Source: Bacillus horti
GTDB taxonomy: Bacteria > Bacillota > Bacilli > Caldalkalibacillales > JCM-10596
Length of the DNA: 64,000 bases
Direction of reading: 5' to 3'
NCBI RefSeq assembly: GCF_030813115.1
Contig: NZ_JAUSTY010000014.1
Location: 1 to 64,000 of the forward strand
This document shows positions 19,400-27,880 of this stretch, piece by piece; within the stretch, counting starts at the first letter, position 1, and the number at the start of each line of letters is the position of its first letter. A program made the translations under genes and the position numbers. The notes beneath the pieces are model-generated. The model ran no database searches and was not told the origin of the DNA. It saw nothing but the letters and a program-made list of their open reading frames with translations.

Positions 19400-21058
19400 T
19401 TAAGCGAGTGGATGGATGTTTTTCTTTTTTATTTTTATCTGCTCTGTATCAGATTCATGCTGTCGGATAAGATGTGAGGTGAAGTCTAGAGGAACAGCAC
19501 CTAGCAGCAAAGCTTTAGTACAGGACAACCCAAATGCATGGAGAAATGGATTGCCTTGATCCACAATGAGTACATCGGAGTAAGTGTCTTTAATACGGTT
19601 AAGAAGGACCTCGAGCTCAATGGACATATCTTGATGCTGAAAGGAGTAATGCTCCAAACTTTTGTAGGGAATGGTTTCAGCTCCTCCTACCTTTTCTTCT
19701 ATTAATGGCTTGCTTCTATAGGACAAAAAGTAATGGATGTGTTCAATCACTTCATTGATATGCTGTGTTTGCTCAATATGAGCGATTTTTTCTCGTAGCC
19801 ATGTAGGATCTTGCTTGCGAATATCCTTGAAGGATTTGTAGGCTTCAAAGAAGGCCGCCTCTAAGGCATGCTGAGCTTGCAGGTGACAGCCTAAACCAGT
19901 GACAGAATAAAAGCGATTCTCTTGATTTTGGCTAGTAATGAGACACCATACTACAGGTATGTTCATAGGATTCTCAAGATAATAAAAGGATAAATCATAG
20001 TTTAACGCTTCAAAGTAAAGCATCTTACCTCTAATTGATAACATGTCACTTGGAAATTCAATTTTTTTCAATGGCCGTCCATAAAACCAGGCTTTCATAA
20101 ATTGATCTCTTTCAACAACTTCAAGAATGGAGTAGAAGCTTGCTTCAGTGTACGTATTTCCAATAGCACATCCGTTAGAACTGTCATATACATATTGATT
20201 CTCTATATGCTCAAGCAGATACTGAGACATTTGCTCAGGTACAAGGTGAATCTGTTTAGTTAAAAGAGAGGCAGCTTGGACCCATTTCATAAGTAGCTCA
20301 GGAGTATAAAAGGATAACTGATGCTTTTGTGTCATTTCATCCGGATAATAGCCAAATTTTTCGGGATCGATTGCTTTGTCAGAGAGCTGTGTATAGGTCC
20401 CTGCCACTGATTCTGGAAGCTCGTAGGCAGCAGCACATCTTTCTAAATACTCTAAAACTGCTTTTTGTATGGCTTTCCCTTGATTAAAGTCGTATCCATA
20501 TCCTTGAATCACAAATCTTTGGCGATTTGCTAGGGAGACATTTCCTTCATCAATATTTAGTACATATCCCCCTTGATAGAACATCATTAATTGCATAAGT
20601 TCTTCAATAACAAGCGGAGACTGTAATCGTTTGTCGTAAGAAAACTCCTTAAGCTGATCCGCTTTTGCTTCATAGGAAACGGTGATAATAGCTTCCTTAG
20701 AATTAAAGGAAAGCTTGTCATAGCGCTCATGGTGAATAAGAAAATAAAATAGCTGACGTTGTATGTCTTGAATATGCTTGTGAGGGTAATGCAATGTACT
20801 CTTTGACTGCTGACGATATTCTTTCTCCTCTGTTCTAGGGGAAGAATTTGATGCTGCTCTTATTTTTACAATGGTTGCTCCTGAGCTAGTTTCTTCAACT
20901 TTATACTGACGATTATCAAATTGAAGGATATACGTTTGCTGTTCTTCGTTAGAACTCTTCTCTTTGTAAAAATTCTGCCCTTCGTTATAGCATAATAAAA
21001 CACAGCTCGTAGATAGTAGTAGATCTCTAAGCTTACGTTTGTATAATGTGACGCTCAT
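19400..21058 (-). CDS. YcaO-domain azoline cyclodehydratase
   Basis: YcaO proteins use ATP to activate a peptide amide so that a neighbouring Cys/Ser/Thr closes to an azoline. The 552-residue protein has the hallmark ATP/Mg segment YDSSNGCAIGNTYTEA..SILEVVERD near residues 290-320, and LEAAFFEAYKSFKD further on. The N-terminal ~130 residues are not YcaO-like and may dock the partner. The C-terminus ends Lys-rich with HPLA and lacks the PxPxP tail of many azoline-forming YcaO enzymes. It overlaps the Ocin-ThiF-like gene by 26 bases, as expected for a partner pair. GGAG lies ahead of the ATG. Confidence 0.88.
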   Translation of the reverse strand: MSVTLYKRKLRDLLLSTSCVLLCYNEGQNFYKEKSSNEEQQTYILQFDNRQYKVEETSSGATIVKIRAASNSSPRTEEKEYRQQSKSTLHYPHKHIQDIQRQLFYFLIHHERYDKLSFNSKEAIITVSYEAKADQLKEFSYDKRLQSPLVIEELMQLMMFYQGGYVLNIDEGNVSLANRQRFVIQGYGYDFNQGKAIQKAVLEYLERCAAAYELPESVAGTYTQLSDKAIDPEKFGYYPDEMTQKHQLSFYTPELLMKWVQAASLLTKQIHLVPEQMSQYLLEHIENQYVYDSSNGCAIGNTYTEASFYSILEVVERDQFMKAWFYGRPLKKIEFPSDMLSIRGKMLYFEALNYDLSFYYLENPMNIPVVWCLITSQNQENRFYSVTGLGCHLQAQHALEAAFFEAYKSFKDIRKQDPTWLREKIAHIEQTQHINEVIEHIHYFLSYRSKPLIEEKVGGAETIPYKSLEHYSFQHQDMSIELEVLLNRIKDTYSDVLIVDQGNPFLHAFGLSCTKALLLGAVPLDFTSHLIRQHESDTEQIKIKKKNIHPLA

Positions 21059-22154
21059 TTGAAGGGGCTCCTTTGTTGGTCATTGTATGATTGGCGTATA
21101 GGGAAATAAGTAGGGACCGAGTCCCTGCCTGCCCCGATGCTACATCGTATACCTGTCCAGCACAGAGCATTTCTTTACCATCATTGGTATGATTAAGCTG
21201 AACGGAGCTTTCATTAAAATAGATACTCATGAACTTTAAGAGAAAAGAGTCTTTATCTAGTTCATACTCCTTTTCAAAGCTTGTGCGTGGATTAATCCTT
21301 TTTCCTATCTTTTCTTTTACTTGATCATCATTCTCTATCAAGTAAAGAAGATTAAAGAAGGCATCTTGTTGATCAAATCCATAGGAGTAAATAACTCTAT
21401 TAAAGGCATGGTAGGTCACATAAACAAGGGGAAAGTAGGACTCATAATCAACCTGAATAGAATGTCCAGTTAGACGGCCCTCATTTAGAAAGCTATCCAA
21501 CAGCTGGGCTTCATGAATGTTTCGTGTAGCTAGTTTCTTAATGTCATTTGTATAAATTGCAAGATCTATCTTAAGAAGAGCATCGGTATTAAGATCATCT
21601 AACTTACCTTTTTCGAGCTTCTCTAGCAAAACATAAGCCGCATATTCCAGCTGTATATCACTTTCTGTTCCACCCTGAGCGTAAGGACATTCTTCTAGGG
21701 AAAGATAGAGGAAATCCTCATAGATATAGACGAAGAGCTTGTCTTGTTTAGTATCGTTATTTGAAATGAACAGCTGTGCCGACCCATTTAATTCTGTTGC
21801 TAGATTTAGTTCGCATGAAAAAGGGAGATGCTCTTGTAATATAGCTAAAAAGCTTTTTGGGCCAACGATTTCCTGAAAGGGAAATGCTTCTTTACTTGAC
21901 TCTTGTTCCATTTCCGTTTCTATTTTAGCTACACCTTTATTTAATAGAACCTTTAAAAATTTTGCTTCAAAGGTTTGTAGAGAGTGCATGTTCTCTGAAA
22001 TAGACTGCTGATTTTCGATGTGCTTTAACAGCTCATAGATTTTCTTTCTTTCTGGATCTCCAAGATGAAAAGCAAGATTGATCTCATTTGTTGTGACAAT
22101 AAAATCTTTTTCCGTATCAATAATGTGTAACGTAGGATCTAGTATGATCTTCAT
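21033..22154 (-). CDS. Ocin-ThiF-like leader-peptide recognition partner of YcaO
   Basis: The 373-residue protein has no catalytic motif that I recognise. Size, position right before YcaO and overlap with it match the TclI/Ocin-ThiF-like partners of thiopeptide clusters, whose N-terminal winged-helix RRE domain binds the leader peptide. The first ~85 residues read like an RRE: beta-rich start (KIILDPTLHII...), then helices and a short basic strand. A CPYAQGG segment near residue 160 could echo the ThiF-like part. It starts directly at the preceding stop codon (TAAATG) behind GGAGG. Function is inferred mostly from context. Confidence 0.7.
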   Translation of the reverse strand: MKIILDPTLHIIDTEKDFIVTTNEINLAFHLGDPERKKIYELLKHIENQQSISENMHSLQTFEAKFLKVLLNKGVAKIETEMEQESSKEAFPFQEIVGPKSFLAILQEHLPFSCELNLATELNGSAQLFISNNDTKQDKLFVYIYEDFLYLSLEECPYAQGGTESDIQLEYAAYVLLEKLEKGKLDDLNTDALLKIDLAIYTNDIKKLATRNIHEAQLLDSFLNEGRLTGHSIQVDYESYFPLVYVTYHAFNRVIYSYGFDQQDAFFNLLYLIENDDQVKEKIGKRINPRTSFEKEYELDKDSFLLKFMSIYFNESSVQLNHTNDGKEMLCAGQVYDVASGQAGTRSLLISLYANHTMTNKGAPSNERHIIQT

Positions 22155-23144
22155 TTACCTAACCTCCAAAGCCGCTTGATCATATTTAAGACTGCTATAA
22201 AAGTAATTCATATAGAATTTTTCAATCGGTTTAATTTTCAGTAAGACTAGCTTTTCATATAAAACGTTCAGGATCCATTTGTTTGTGCAGGAAACATGGT
22301 CTAACAGGAGCTTTTCCCTCGTTTCTTGGTTCTTAAAAACCATAGAATGCCGTTCATTATAGAGGTGCAGGTAGGGAACAATATCTGTTTCATAATTTTT
22401 AGGTGAAAAAAAATTGATAAATCCTTCATCTACATAGGCTCCAACGACCTCATAAATATTCATTAGATCCTTTAATAGCCCGGGGTTATCCTTGTTTAGT
22501 TGAGCTTCAAATAAAGGTAAATCCTCTTGAATCTGAGCATCAAATCTTGCTCTAACTTTATCCCGGTCATGCTCTTTTAAAGAGTTAATCAGCCCCACGT
22601 AATGAGATAAATGAGAAGCGTACCCATTTGATTGGAGACCAGATTCCTTATGCAGCATAGTCTCAGGCAATGCCTGAACAAAAGGATACAATTGAATAAT
22701 GATATCTAAGATTTGATTTTCTATAAAATAGTTCTGTGCAAAATGCTTATCGAAGGTATGATGAATCAGTAGGTACAGGTGCAATTGCTCACTATTTTCA
22801 AAAGAATAGAAGTCATTTTTTTCAAGCACTTGAACATCATTTTGAAAGATAGTATCTAGGCCGGATTCAGCCTGAGTAAGCTTAGCCACTTTCAGGTATC
22901 TTTGTTTAAATTCCTCAATATCATAAATCGGTGAGGGATGTACTTTTTGAATCTGCTCTAGCTGATGCGTAATATGAGCACACCGCTGTTCCTCTAAATA
23001 TCCAAACAAGCACAGGTGGTAGCCATTTTCCCAGCTCTGCTTTACAGAAAGCTGTTCTTCAACAGTAACTAGATGACGAATGTAGTCAAAGACGGGGGAA
23101 TGTATAGCCTCATCAAGAAAGTATTTAATTTCGTACAGTTTCAT
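22155..23144 (-). CDS. SpaB_C-like protein, candidate thiopeptide pyridine synthase
   Basis: This 329-residue protein resembles the C-terminal elimination domain of LanB enzymes (SpaB_C, thiopeptide-type biosynthesis domain). Its W.NGYHLCLFGYLE strand resembles the WY..G.H.RLR-type opening, and it closes with an H..CTNKWI...EKL......FYMNYFYSSLKY helix pair that parallels the end of the neighbouring LanB. Because LanB in this operon already contains its own elimination domain, the extra copy is best explained as the aza-[4+2] cycloaddition enzyme (TclM/TbtD class) that forms a pyridine from two dehydroalanines and ejects the leader. It overlaps LanB by 20 bases and has AGGAGG before the ATG. 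A second lyase is the alternative. Confidence 0.68.
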   Translation of the reverse strand: MKLYEIKYFLDEAIHSPVFDYIRHLVTVEEQLSVKQSWENGYHLCLFGYLEEQRCAHITHQLEQIQKVHPSPIYDIEEFKQRYLKVAKLTQAESGLDTIFQNDVQVLEKNDFYSFENSEQLHLYLLIHHTFDKHFAQNYFIENQILDIIIQLYPFVQALPETMLHKESGLQSNGYASHLSHYVGLINSLKEHDRDKVRARFDAQIQEDLPLFEAQLNKDNPGLLKDLMNIYEVVGAYVDEGFINFFSPKNYETDIVPYLHLYNERHSMVFKNQETREKLLLDHVSCTNKWILNVLYEKLVLLKIKPIEKFYMNYFYSSLKYDQAALEVR

Positions 23145-26073
23145 AATATCCTCCTAAAATTTCTAATGGATACTTTAGGTTGTGATACGTATAGCAGGAA
23201 TAAGCGTATATTTCTTCTTCTAATTTGCGGTCTGTTCCAATAAATCGGTTCATGGTCATATGCACCATACTTTTTAATATGTAATGGGCTCTATCATTTT
23301 CAAAGGTGTGTACGATCCTTTTTACATAATTTCTCTGATCCATTCTTTTCTGCTTCATCGTTGCGTTCATTGGATCGAATAGCTTAATCGCAGAATCTCC
23401 CAGAGCAATGTACTGTTTCCTATTCTTTTTAAACGATCTCAAATGCTTTTTTTGCTGTTCCTCTATGTTGCTTTCAAGAAAATTCATGCCACTTTCATAC
23501 GTTTCAAACATATCCATGATTGTATGCAAGCACAGAATTAGACCGATCTCCAATTCTGACTTACCTTTAAAGAAATGGGAGCCTAATAAATAGTGCAGCC
23601 ATCTTGTCTCTTGACAGAATATATCATACGCGTAAGAGCTAAGCAGTTCTCCACCATAGCGTTCATATTCGGGGAGAAAAAGCTCCTCTGAAAAGGCCTT
23701 AATAATTTTGTCCTGCACTAAGGTAGTCAAAAAATGCTTTAGATTCGTACCTAGATGATCATTTTCCTTTTTTACTCTCAATCGAATATGTTCATCAGGA
23801 TCAACATAATGGATGATAAAATATTTTTTTGCTCCAAGCTGTTCAACGTAATTCAAACATGTCTGTAATGTTGCTAGTCGTTTCCCTTGGCGATAATAGA
23901 TATTAAAGTAGCTCCAGCTAAAATCAAAATGGGCCGGTTCATCCACTGTATAATTTGGATTGGGCTGAGCTTTGACGTGTGGTTGCTCTTGTTTCTCAGG
24001 AAACACCGTTACAATGTAATCCTGGATGTAGTCGGTTTCTTCGGGATGAACGTCCAGGGCCTCTATTAAAGTTAAAGTAGCCTGTTGATCAAGCTGTTTG
24101 AGTTCTTCTACGATTAGAGTCAGACCGAGCTCCGTTTCTGTCAAAATAGGCATAGTCTGATCACCAGTTAGAAGATAGACAATGGGAGAGACTGCATATA
24201 GCTTCATAAAATGCTTAATGTATTCCAATTCCGATAGGCCACTCTCACTTGCTTTACGCATCTCTTCGTGGTGTATATTCCAGCGCATAGGAGAAAGAAT
24301 GATATTTTTATGCTCGAACCTTGGGACAAAAGCTAATTGCTTTTGCCAGCTAAAGGTAAGGTTTTCAGGAGTTGTGGTCATAAACTTACCTAACTCAGCT
24401 AAAAAGATGAGAGCAGGATTTTCATTAAAATTGCTGTAATGTAGGAGATGTGTAGTTACAGGAATTACTTTTTTATCTAAGGATTTACTTTTAAGGTATA
24501 GTCCACTTTTGTCCATGCCCACAAATAAATCATGAAGGGGAATGTTGCTCCTATGGTCAGCAGAGCCAGTATTTAAGTTAATCTGGTATTCGGATGAATA
24601 ATAAGTAATACCAATATCACCATACTGTAGCGGTATGGCATTAATTTCAGCACTGATATAATTTTTATCCCTATATTTAGGCATTTCCTTTTGATTCAGT
24701 GAATCACAAAATCGTCCAGAAAAAGACCCTGCAGTAGCACTAAAGGCATTTTCAGTAATTAAAAATATTTGCTGCTGCTCCAGTTCAATAATGGAGAACT
24801 TCACATCATAGCCTTCCTGAGGCTTATAGAGGGCTCCATCACCAAGGATGTTCTTTAAATTCTGAATATGATCGTTTGATAGTTTAATTGATTGGTTTTG
24901 TTGAATGAGTGCCTCTTGAATTAAACGTAGGACATAGGCATCCCATTGCTTTTCCGATTTCTTTGTTCGTTGATTGACTATGTGGGGTAATCCAATCCCC
25001 GTATCTGTATCTATTAAATCTAACAAAGGTCGCTCATGAAACAGTCCATACTCATTAAGAAATCTAGTACAGTACTCCTCCCATGTTTTATGATTAATGG
25101 AAAGGAAATCAAATGCTTTAAGAAAGCTAATGTCCTTAAGGAACGCCTCAACCTGTTGCTTGTCAAGCTCAGGTACTCGCCTCTCAAGAAAAAGGTCGAC
25201 TACAATATAGCGTTGACTAGTGCAAACATTAGACATTTGATTTATCACTTCAAGATACGTGTTTATCCCTTCCCCGATGGGCTTCTGTTCATAAGATTCT
25301 AATCCTTCCTTTATAGCTACTAATCTACTATATAAAGATATATGGATATTCTCCCTTTCTAGAATAATTTGTTGTAGCCCATCCTCGTCCACCATAGAGC
25401 TAGGTCTTAGTCTACTGTAAAGAAAGTCATGCTCTAATAATGTTTTGAGTGAGCGTAGCAAAGGGACAGAAAGAGTAGTATCTCCTCCGGAAAAGAACTG
25501 AATAAACTCCTTAATGGTCTTTGGTTCACTTAAATATCGAATGACTTCGGAGATAAAAGAGCTTTTTTTAAACTCTACACGTTTTGTCTGTGTTTCTTGG
25601 GCAACATCAAGATAAATATACTCATTTGTCTCTCTCAGCATTGAATTGCAATAGATCGTTAGAGAGGAGTTTTCCACAAGTTGACTTTCAATCAGCTTTG
25701 CAAGCTTTGATAACCACTCTACAGAAACTCTAGCTTTTTTATAAACTGAAGAGATTGGTTTCTGAGAAGCCTTAGAAAAATGCTCTCGACTAATGCCAGA
25801 AAAAAGTCCAAAAGGCATTGGTCTAGAGGACATCCTAAGCATATACTTCATAACTTTATGTATGGTGTCTTTCTGTAAGGGCTTTTTATGATCTCGGACA
25901 CGGACAAGCTCTTCAAATAATGCTCGGCTGGCTACAAGAATTCTTTCCATAAAAGCTGAGTCATGAACCAGTTCAAGAACATATGATTTAGGGTCTTCTA
26001 ATTGAAAGATTGAATAGATATTAGCTTGAGTCAATACGGGTCTTCTAGAAACATATTGTTCATGAATAGGCAC
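23125..26073 (-). CDS. Full-length LanB-type peptide dehydratase
   Basis: LanB enzymes use glutamyl-tRNA to glutamylate Ser/Thr and then eliminate glutamate to give dehydroalanine/dehydrobutyrine. The 982 residues contain both parts. The N-terminal glutamylation domain opens SRRPVLTQANIY and has KYMLRMSSRPMPFGLFSG near residue 95. The C-terminal SpaB_C elimination domain starts near residue 715 with DFSWSYFNIYYRQG, then HIRLRV, and PEYERYGGE near 800. Thiopeptide clusters usually split these domains into two proteins, so the intact form is notable. The start is GTG 26073 with only a weak AAGAAAGAG site, reached by reading through a hairpin after the precursor gene. Confidence 0.92.
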   Translation of the reverse strand: MPIHEQYVSRRPVLTQANIYSIFQLEDPKSYVLELVHDSAFMERILVASRALFEELVRVRDHKKPLQKDTIHKVMKYMLRMSSRPMPFGLFSGISREHFSKASQKPISSVYKKARVSVEWLSKLAKLIESQLVENSSLTIYCNSMLRETNEYIYLDVAQETQTKRVEFKKSSFISEVIRYLSEPKTIKEFIQFFSGGDTTLSVPLLRSLKTLLEHDFLYSRLRPSSMVDEDGLQQIILERENIHISLYSRLVAIKEGLESYEQKPIGEGINTYLEVINQMSNVCTSQRYIVVDLFLERRVPELDKQQVEAFLKDISFLKAFDFLSINHKTWEEYCTRFLNEYGLFHERPLLDLIDTDTGIGLPHIVNQRTKKSEKQWDAYVLRLIQEALIQQNQSIKLSNDHIQNLKNILGDGALYKPQEGYDVKFSIIELEQQQIFLITENAFSATAGSFSGRFCDSLNQKEMPKYRDKNYISAEINAIPLQYGDIGITYYSSEYQINLNTGSADHRSNIPLHDLFVGMDKSGLYLKSKSLDKKVIPVTTHLLHYSNFNENPALIFLAELGKFMTTTPENLTFSWQKQLAFVPRFEHKNIILSPMRWNIHHEEMRKASESGLSELEYIKHFMKLYAVSPIVYLLTGDQTMPILTETELGLTLIVEELKQLDQQATLTLIEALDVHPEETDYIQDYIVTVFPEKQEQPHVKAQPNPNYTVDEPAHFDFSWSYFNIYYRQGKRLATLQTCLNYVEQLGAKKYFIIHYVDPDEHIRLRVKKENDHLGTNLKHFLTTLVQDKIIKAFSEELFLPEYERYGGELLSSYAYDIFCQETRWLHYLLGSHFFKGKSELEIGLILCLHTIMDMFETYESGMNFLESNIEEQQKKHLRSFKKNRKQYIALGDSAIKLFDPMNATMKQKRMDQRNYVKRIVHTFENDRAHYILKSMVHMTMNRFIGTDRKLEEEIYAYSCYTYHNLKYPLEILGGYYETVRN

Positions 26074-26117
26074 ACCGCAACACTCTTTCTTCAGTTTATT
26101 TCTGTCTTCTTTTGGTA

Positions 26118-26154
26118 GAAAGAGTGCTCAGCAGATACAACTGAGCACTCTTTC
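26118..26154 (-). promoter_or_regulatory. Perfect 14-bp hairpin between precursor and modification genes
   Basis: GAAAGAGTGCTCAG and CTGAGCACTCTTTC pair perfectly around a nine-base loop. On the transcribed strand the hairpin is followed by taccaaaagaag, with no T run, so it is not a full terminator. Partial terminators or RNA-processing hairpins at this place are common in bacteriocin operons and keep precursor levels above enzyme levels. That role here is inferred. Confidence 0.75.
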
Positions 26155-26177
26155 ATTTCTAAGTAGTTTAATTGAGA

Positions 26178-26330
26178 TTAGTTACCGAATCCTATCTCTG
26201 GTAATGATGGGTTTACTTGTGAACAGGAATTATATCCCTGAGAAGCTCCCATTTTTTCTAGAACTGTAGAAGATGAAACCTCATACACCTCTAGTTCTAC
26301 TGCGAAATCCTCTTCAAATAATTTTTTCAT
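26178..26330 (-). CDS. Thiopeptide-like precursor peptide (50 aa)
   Basis: A 50-residue ORF starts at ATG 26330 behind a strong AAAGGAGG and ends at TAA 26178. The acidic leader (residues 1-29) begins MKKLFEEDF and runs through VELEVYEV to VLEKMGA. This matches thiopeptide leaders that end in a ..MGA or VGA segment directly before a core Ser. The predicted core begins at Ser30: SQGYNSCS (30-37), then QVNPSLPEIGFGN (38-50). It has one Cys (36) between two Ser. Ser30 and Ser37 could become the dehydroalanines joined in a pyridine, with Cys36 as the neighbouring thiazole. It is the first gene of the operon. Product structure is inference. Confidence 0.85.
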   Translation of the reverse strand: MKKLFEEDFAVELEVYEVSSSTVLEKMGASQGYNSCSQVNPSLPEIGFGN

Positions 26331-26393
26331 GATAAGTCCTCCTTTCAACTGGTTAATAGTATTAGATAGAGTTTGAATTATCTATCTATTTAA

Positions 26394-26422
26394 ATAATAA
26401 GGAATATTATAACTTTTGTAAA
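26394..26422 (-). promoter_or_regulatory. Promoter of the RiPP operon
   Basis: On the minus strand, -35 TTTACA (26422-26417), a 17-base spacer and -10 TATTAT (26399-26394) would start transcription near 26387, about 57 nt before the precursor ATG. The surroundings are very AT-rich, so confidence is moderate. No operator is recognisable. Confidence 0.55.
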
Positions 26423-26785
26423 TAACTATTTTTCATTTTTTGGGACAAAAATTAATTTTTGGGTATACCTAAATACTGGAAGCCCTTATAGCACTAGGAT
26501 TTATAGATTTTAAAAAAAATAAAAAATACAAATATTTAAGAGATTTTTCGGCATATTTTACACTATTAACAGCACATTTATATGAAATCAACATAAGAAA
26601 AGTAGAATAGTTTTTAGATCAGGCATGCAAATCAAATGATAGGAAAGGTGTGATAGGTAGGTTTTTGAACTAGATGATGGATAAATATTCTAACTGAGAG
26701 TAAGAATGTTGGGAAGCAGCTAATGAGTAATAGAAAAGGTAAATAAAGACTTTTATATGGATGTTAATAGTAGTGGTATATATGA
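26423..26785. other. AT-rich intergenic region upstream of the RiPP operon
   Basis: Between the operon promoter and the CAAX protease gene lies AT-rich DNA with only tiny open frames (under 10 codons with poor ribosome binding sites) on the plus strand. No gene could be supported. A plus-strand terminator closes it (26786-26827). Confidence 0.5.
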
Positions 26786-26827
26786 GCATGGGACAAGTGT
26801 TACACGACATTTGTTCCATGCTTTTTT
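26786..26827 (+). terminator. Plus-strand intrinsic terminator without a visible gene
   Basis: A 14-bp stem (26786-26799 with 26808-26821; two wobble pairs) is followed by six T's on the plus strand. Both flanking genes are on the minus strand, and on that strand the hairpin has no T run behind it. It therefore points to an unrecognised plus-strand transcript from 26423-26785, or acts only as a weak end for the CAAX gene. Confidence 0.6.
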
Positions 26828-26875
26828 GCATGTGTTTGCCTATCCCAATGCGTATGCTCCTACATCTATGGCTTC

Positions 26876-27643
26876 TTAGTAGAAAAATAGTAAAAAAATT
26901 AATGGAATACTCCCAAATAGGAAATTCGTCATAAAGTGGGCGATGATAATAGGTAACAGTCTTCCATGCCATTCATAGATAATCGCTGCTCCCAATCCCC
27001 AAAAGAAAAACGCAACAGCATAAACAATAGCCCCTGTTAGAGTGCCAGCTAACATAATATGCTGAATACTGAAACCGATTGTTGGTATGAGGATAGCCAC
27101 CCACTTTTTAGTAACTGCGGCTAGTCGCTTCTGAGCATATCCTCTATAAAGTAACTCTTCTATTGGGGCGTTAAGTAGAGGAAATAAGGTAGCCGATACA
27201 ATAGCTGAAACAATCATAAGAGCATAGGGCATTTCAATATCATATCCACCTGGAGCGAATACAGCTTCAAAATGTAAGAACATCTCTGCTTCAAACATGA
27301 CCCACATCGTCCCCATGACGGCCAACACAAAAGGAAAGTATAAAACCATAATCCAAAGAAAGCCTAAAAGTATATCCTTACCAAGCCTAGCTCCCTTAAA
27401 ATCTATTAATTGGGCAATAGAACTTCCTTCCTGCTTAAGCACACGATAGAGAATGTAAAAGCAAATCAAATTAATAACAGTAAAATATAATGTTGAAATC
27501 CCCGGCAATAAAGGAATTGTATAAGCTGTGTCAGTCAAAATAAACAGCAGATATGTAATAGCTGCACCAACTAGGAGTAAAGGAATACGAATAAAAGAAA
27601 GAATAAGTGGCCATTTCCATTTGTTTTCTGTGGATGATGTCAT
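26876..27643 (-). CDS. CPBP (CAAX-type) intramembrane metalloprotease
   Basis: About 255 residues with seven or eight membrane segments. All CPBP/Abi motifs are present: EELLYRGYAQKRL (paired Glu and Arg), FSIQHIML (His) and HFMTN near the C-terminus (HxxxN). Bacterial members process prenylated or membrane proteins, and several act in bacteriocin maturation or self-immunity. ATG 27643 was chosen because TTAAGGAGC lies ahead and because the sequence before it is not membrane-protein-like. It is upstream of, and co-directional with, the RiPP operon but 545 bp away. Involvement in immunity is plausible but unproven. Confidence 0.85.
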   Translation of the reverse strand: MTSSTENKWKWPLILSFIRIPLLLVGAAITYLLFILTDTAYTIPLLPGISTLYFTVINLICFYILYRVLKQEGSSIAQLIDFKGARLGKDILLGFLWIMVLYFPFVLAVMGTMWVMFEAEMFLHFEAVFAPGGYDIEMPYALMIVSAIVSATLFPLLNAPIEELLYRGYAQKRLAAVTKKWVAILIPTIGFSIQHIMLAGTLTGAIVYAVAFFFWGLGAAIIYEWHGRLLPIIIAHFMTNFLFGSIPLIFLLFFY

Positions 27644-27880
27644 AGCAAGCTCCTTAATTTGCGAATATAAACCCAATATAGTCATAGCTAGGTTCTTAAC
27701 ACTAATATATTCTTTAAAATAGGGAGAAATCCTTTGTTTCCTCTTTACCGAAAATTCTGGAAATGATATCTTAGAAGGAGCATCTCTCCTAGAAAAATGA
27801 ACGATAGTCATTCTAAATAATTTAATCATGTATTCATAAAATTGATGGCTAGTTTCATCAAACAAAAAGGAGGATTTACA

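Noticed and set aside
16909-26330. Interpretation as a lanthipeptide (nisin-like) cluster
   Set aside because: LanB is present but there is no LanC cyclase. The core has a single Cys, and YcaO, Ocin-ThiF-like and SagB-like genes are present, which lanthipeptides do not need.
26670-26972. Minus-strand ORF of 100 codons near the CAAX gene
   Set aside because: It overlaps the true C-terminus of the CPBP protease in another frame and covers the orphan terminator. There is no supporting signal.
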